From positions 65,604,375-65,668,374 of the forward strand of contig JAVIAB010000046.1 of assembly GCA_032433765.1 (NCBI GenBank): a DNA stretch of 64,000 bases. Reading direction: 5' to 3'. Below the pieces are notes generated by a model. The model saw only the letters and a program-made list of their open reading frames with translations, made no database searches and was not told where the DNA came from. Positions 59,301 through 64,000 of the stretch are shown here, piece by piece. Origin of the DNA: Megaustenia siamemsis. Its lineage: Eukaryota > Mollusca > Gastropoda > Stylommatophora > Ariophantidae. The stretch's first letter is position 1, and every line of letters starts with the position of its first letter. The translations under genes and the position numbers were made by a program.

Positions 59301-62300
59301 AGGGAGGTCAGTTGGTGGAGGTAGAGAGGTCAGTTGGTGGAGGTAGGGAGGTCAGTTGGTGGAGGTAGAGAGGTCAGTTGGTGGAGGTAGGGAGGTCAGT
59401 TGGTGGAGGTAGGGAGGTCAGTTGGTGCAGGTAGGGAGGTCAGTTGGTGGAGGTAGGGAGGTCAGTTGGTGGAGGTAGAGAGGTCAGTTGGTGGAGGTAG
59501 AGAGGTCAGTTGGTGGAGGTAGGGAGGTCAGTTGGTGGAGGTAGGGAGGTCAGTTGGTGGAGGTAGAGAGGTCAGTTGGTGGAGGTAGAGAGGTCAGTTG
59601 GTGGAGGTAGGGAGGTCAGTTGGTGGAGGTAGAGAGGTCAGTTGGTGGAGGTAGGGAGGTCAGTTGGTGGAGGTAGAGAGGTCAGTTGGTGGAGGTAGGG
59701 AGGTCAGTTGGTGGAGGTAGAGAGGTCAGTTGGTGGAGGTAGGGAGGTCAGTTGGTGGAGGTAGAGAGGTCAGTTGGTGCAGGTAGAGAGGTCAGTTGGT
59801 GCAGGTAGAGAGGTCAGTTGGTGGAGGTAGAGAGGTCAGTTGGTGGAGGTAGAGAGGTCAGTTGGTGGAGGTAGAGAGGTCAGTTGGTGGAGGTAGAGAG
59901 GTCAGTTGGTGGAGGTAGAGAGGTCAGTTGGTGGAGGTAGAGAGGTCAGTTGGTGGAGGTAGAGAGGTCAGTTGGTGGAGGTAGAGAGGTCAGTTGGTGG
60001 AGGTAGGGAGGTCAGTTGGTGGAGGTAGAGAGGTCAGTTGGTGGAGGTAGAGAGGTCAGTTGGTGGAGGTAGAGAGGTCAGTTGGTGGAGGTAGAGAGGT
60101 CAGTTGGTGGAGGTAGAGAGGTCAGTTGGTGGAGGTAGAGAGGTCAGTTGGTGGAGGTAGAGAGGTCAGTTGGTGGAGGTAGAGAGGTCAGTTGATGCAG
60201 GTAGAGAGGTCAGTTGGTGGAGGTAGAGAGGTCAGTTGGTGGAGGTAGAGAGGTCAGTTGGTGCAGGTAGAGAGGTCAGTTGGTGGAGGTAGAGAGGTCA
60301 GTTGGTGGAGGTAGGGAGGTCAGTTGGTGCAGGTAGAGAGGTCAGTTGGTGCAGGTAGAGAGGTCAGTTGGTGGAGGTAGAGAGGTCAGTTGGTGCAGGT
60401 AGAGAGGTCAGTTGGTGGAGGTAGAGAGGTCAGTTGGTGGAGGTCAGTTGGTGCAGGTAGAGAGGTCAGTTGGTGCAGGTAGAGAGGTCAGTTGGTGGAG
60501 GTAGAGAGGTCAGTTGGTGGAGGTAGAGAGGTCAGTTGGTGCAGGTAGAGAGGTCAGTTGGTGGAGGTAGAGAGGTCAGTTGGTGGAGGTAGAGAGGTCA
60601 GTTGGTGCAGGTAGAGAGGTCAGTTGGTGGAGGTAGAGAGGTCAGTTGGTGGAGGTAGGGAGGTCAGTTGGTGCAGGTAGAGAGGTCAGTTGGTGGAGGT
60701 AGAGAGGTCAGTTGGTGCAGGTAGAGAGGTCAGTTGGTGGAGGTCAGTTGGTGCAGGTAGAGAGGTCAGTTGGTGCAGGTAGAGAGGTCAGTTGGTGCAG
60801 GTAGAGAGGTCAGTTGGTGCAGGTAGAGAGGTCAGTTGGTGCAGGTAGAGAGGTCAGTTGGTGGAGGTAGGGAGGTCAGTTGGTGGAGGTAGAGAGGTCA
60901 GTTGGTGGCAGGTAGAGAGGTCAGTTGGTGGAGGTAGGGAGGTCAGTTGGTGCAGGTAGAGAGGTCAGTTGGTGCAGGTAGAGAGGTCAGTTGGTGGAGG
61001 TAGAGAGGTCAGTTGGTGCAGGTAGAGAGGTCAGTTGGTGCAGGTAGAGAGGTCAGTTGGTGCAGGTAGAGAGGTCAGTTGGTGGAGGTAGAGAGGTCAG
61101 TTGGTGGAGGTAGAGAGGTCAGTTGGTGCAGGTAGAGAGGTCAGTTGGTGCAGGTAGAGAGGTCAGTTGGTGGAGGTCAGTTGGTGCAGGTAGAGAGGTC
61201 AGTTGGTGCAGGTAGAGAGGTCAGTTGGTGCAGGTAGAGAGGTCAGTTGGTGCAGGTAGAGAGGTCAGTTGGTGGAGGTAGAGAGGTCAGTTGGTGCAGG
61301 TAGAGAGGTCAGTTGGTGGAGGTAGAGAGGTCAGTTGGTGGAGGTAGAGAGGTCAGTTGGTGGAGGTAGAGAGGTCAGTTGGTGGAGGTAGAGAGGTCAG
61401 TTGGTGGAGGTAGAGAGGTCAGTTGGTGGAGGTAGAGAGGTCAGTTGGTGGAGGTAGAGAGGTCAGTTGGTGGAGGTCAGTTGGTGCAGGTAGAGAGGTC
61501 AGTTGGTGCAGGTAGAGAGGTCAGTTGGTGGAGGTAGAGAGGTCAGTTGGTGGAGGTAGAGAGGTCAGTTGGTGCAGGTAGAGAGGTCAGTTGGTGGAGG
61601 TAGAGAGGTCAGTTGGTGGAGGTAGAGAGGTCAGTTGGTGGAGGTAGAGAGGTCAGTTGGTGCAGGTAGAGAGGTCAGTTGGTGCAGGTAGAGAGGTCAG
61701 TTGGTGCAGGTAGGGAGGTCAGTTGGTGGAGGTAGGGAGGTCAGTTGGTGCAGGTAGAGAGGTCAGTTGGTGGAGGTAGAGAGGTCAGTTGGTGGAGGTA
61801 GAGAGGTCAGTTGGTGCAGGTAGAGAGGTCAGTTGGTGCAGGTAGAGAGGTCAGTTGGTGGAGGTAGGGAGGTCAGTTGGTGCAGGTAGAGAGGTCAGTT
61901 GGTGGAGGTAGAGAGGTCAGTTGGTGGAGGTAGAGAGGTCAGTTGGTGCAGGTAGAGAGGTCAGTTGGTGGAGGTAGAGAGGTCAGTTGGTGCAGGTAGA
62001 GAGGTCAGTTGGTGGAGGTAGAGAGGTCAGTTGGTGCAGGTAGAGAGGTCAGTTGGTGGAGGTAGAGAGGTCAGTTGGTGCAGGTAGAGAGGTCAGTTGA
62101 TGGAGGTAGAGAGGTCAGTTGGTGGAGGTAGAGAGGTCAGTTGGTGGAGGTAGAGAGGTCAGTTGGTGGAGGTAGAGAGGTCAGTTGGTGGAGATAGAGA
62201 GGTCAGTTGGTGGAGGTAGGGAGGTCAGTTGGTGGAGGTAGGGAGGTCAGTTGGTGGAGGTAGGGAGGTCAGTTGGTGGAGGTAGAGAGGTCAGTTGGTG

Positions 62301-64000
62301 GAGGTAGAGAGGTCAGTTGGTGCAGGTAGAGAGGTCAGTTGGTGGAGGTAGGAAGGTCAGTTGGTGCAGGTAGAGAGGTCAGTTGGTGCAGGTAGAGAGG
62401 TCAGTTGGTGCAGGTAGAGAGGTCAGTTGGTGCAGGTAGAGAGGTCAGTTGGTGCAGGTAGAGAGGTCAGTTGGTGCAGGTAGAGAGGTCAGTTGGTGGA
62501 GGTAGGAAGGTCAGTTGGTGGAGGTAGGAAGGTCAGTTGGTGGAGGTAGGGAGGTCAGTTGGTGCAGGTAGAGAGGTCAGTTGGTGGAGGTCAGTTGGTG
62601 GAGGTAGAGAGGTCAGTTGGTGGAGGTAGAGAGGTCAGTTGGTGGAGGTAGAGAGGTCAGTTGGTGGAGGTAGGGAGGTCAGTTGGTGCAGGTAGAGAGG
62701 TCAGTTGGTGGAGGTCAGTTGGTGCAGGTAGAGAGGTCAGTTGGTGCAGGTAGAGAGGTCAGTTGGTGGAGGTAGAGAGGTCAGTTGGTGCAGGTAGAGA
62801 GGTCAGTTGGTGCAGGTAGAGAGGTCAGTTGGTGCAGGTAGAGAGGTCAGTTGGTGCAGGTAGAGAGGTCAGTTGGTGCAGGTAGAGAGGTCAGTTGGTG
62901 CAGGTAGAGAGGTCAGTTGGTGCAGGTAGAGAGGTCAGTTGGTGCAGGTAGAGAGGTCAGTTGGTGCAGGTAGAGAGGTCAGTTGGTGGAGGTAGGAAGG
63001 TCAGTTGGTGCAGGTAGAGAGGTCAGTTGGTGGAGGTAGGGAGGTCAGTTGGTGCAGGTAGAGAGGTCAGTTGGTGGAGGTAGGGAGGTCAGTTGGTGCA
63101 GGTAGAGAGGTCAGTTGGTGCAGGTAGAGAGGTCCGTTGGTGGAGGTCAGTTGGTGCAGGTAGAGAGGTCAGTTGGTGCAGGTAGGGAGGTCAGTTGGTG
63201 CAGGTAGGGAGGTCAGTTGGTGCAGGTAGAGAGGTCAGTTGGTGCAGGTAGAGAGGTCAGTTGGTGCAGGTAGAGAGGTCAGTTGGTGCAGGTAGAGAGG
63301 TCAGTTGGTGCAGGTAGGGAGGTCAGTTGGTGCAGGTAGAGAGGTCAGTTGGTGCAGGTAGAGAGGTCAGTTGGTGCAGGTAGAGAGGTCAGTTGGTGCA
63401 GGTAGAGAGGTCAGTTGGTGCAGGTAGAGAGGTCAGTTGGTGCAGGTAGAGAGGTCAGTTGGTGCAGGTAGAGAGGTCAGTTGGTGCAGGTAGAGAGGTC
63501 AGTTGGTGGAGGTAGAGAGGTCAGTTGGTGCAGGTAGAGAGGTCAGTTGGTGCAGGTAGAGAGGTCAGTTGGTGGAGGTAGGAGGTCAGTTGGTGGAGGT
63601 AGAGAGGTCAGTTGGTGGAGGTAGAGAGGTCAGTTGGTGGAGGTAGAGAGGTCAGTTGGTGGAGGTAGAGAGGTCAGTTGGTGCAGGTAGAGAGGTCAGT
63701 TGGTGCAGGTAGAGAGGTCAGTTGGTGGAGGTAGGGAGGTCAGTTGGTGGAGGTAGAGAGGTCAGTTGGTGGAGGTAGGGAGGTCAGTTGGTGGAGGTAG
63801 GGAGGTCAGTTGGTGGAGGTAGAGAGGTCAGTTGGTGGAGGTAGAGAGGTCAGTTGATGGAGGTAGGGAGGTCAGTTGGTGCAGGTAGAGAGGTCAGTTG
63901 GTGGAGGTAGGGAGGTCAGTTGGTGAGGTAGAGAGGTCAGTTGGTGGAGGTAGAGAGGTCAGTTGGTGGAGGTAGGGAGGTCAGTTGGTGCAGGTAGAGA
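47327..64000. repeat. 22-bp G-rich minisatellite, about 750 units, runs off the window
   Basis: GTCAGTTGGTGGAGGTAGAG plus AG. Variant positions are GGTGG/GGTGC, TTGG/TTGA and GAGAGG/GGGAGG/GGAAGG. Variant patterns recur as blocks: the pattern at 48001 reappears at 50221 (offset 2220) and markers at 49961 reappear at 51457 (offset 1496, 68 units). Stretches near 53390-53580, 56590-57080 and 62740-63500 are nearly pure GGTGC units. No coding capacity. Confidence 0.98.

Noticed and set aside
47327..64000. Telomeric or centromeric identity of the 22-bp array
   Set aside because: The unit is not a telomere-type hexamer or heptamer, and array position on a chromosome cannot be known from the window.

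Overview
This 64 kb window is eukaryotic (metazoan) genomic DNA. No prokaryotic operon, rRNA or functional tRNA gene was seen. The mixture of Penelope-like retroelements, several non-LTR retrotransposon families, an IS630-Tc1-mariner element and very abundant minisatellites suggests an invertebrate, perhaps a mollusc. That placement is inference and is weak.

The dominant feature is tandem repetition. I count more than twenty different minisatellites (units of about 18 to 105 bp) laid almost end to end, and they make up most of the window. The largest is a 22-bp G-rich array from about 47327 to the right edge (about 16.7 kb, running off the window). Most long open frames here are artefacts of these arrays (unit length a multiple of 3, or a unit with no stop in any frame), not genes.

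Layout. 1-592: 3' end of a LINE. 601-4914: 18-bp array. 4915-15290: island, then 49-, 103-, 40-, 45/48-, 59- and 36-bp arrays, then two nested LINE fragments. 15291-17372: 36-, 26/32- and 41-bp arrays. 17373-17800: a 188-bp TIR element and a SINE-like tRNA head. 17800-20225: 27-bp array interrupted by an antisense LINE endonuclease fragment. 20512-22625: a Tc1/mariner-superfamily element with long inverted repeats and a broken transposase. 22627-25246: candidate exons of an unidentified minus-strand host gene, separated by 23- and 28-bp arrays. 25330-30860: 19/22-, 46-, 21- and 60-bp arrays, with a solo LTR at 28259-28831. 30856-30981: a further candidate minus-strand exon. 31120-35362: more arrays. 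35363-43738: two head-to-head Penelope-like elements inside a 35-bp array. 44790-47326: 35/42-bp arrays split by a 1.06-kb TIR element. 47327-64000: 22-bp array.

The recognisable proteins are all from mobile elements: reverse transcriptase plus GIY-YIG endonuclease (Penelope-like), LINE endonuclease and reverse transcriptase fragments, and a DDE transposase. The most interesting host signal is a chain of short minus-strand frames with AG/GT borders lying in the unique islands between arrays. The mariner-type element appears to have landed in the last coding exon of that putative gene. Several insertions (LINE, LTR, Penelope-like) can be resolved exactly because the array repeats on both sides show the duplicated target site.
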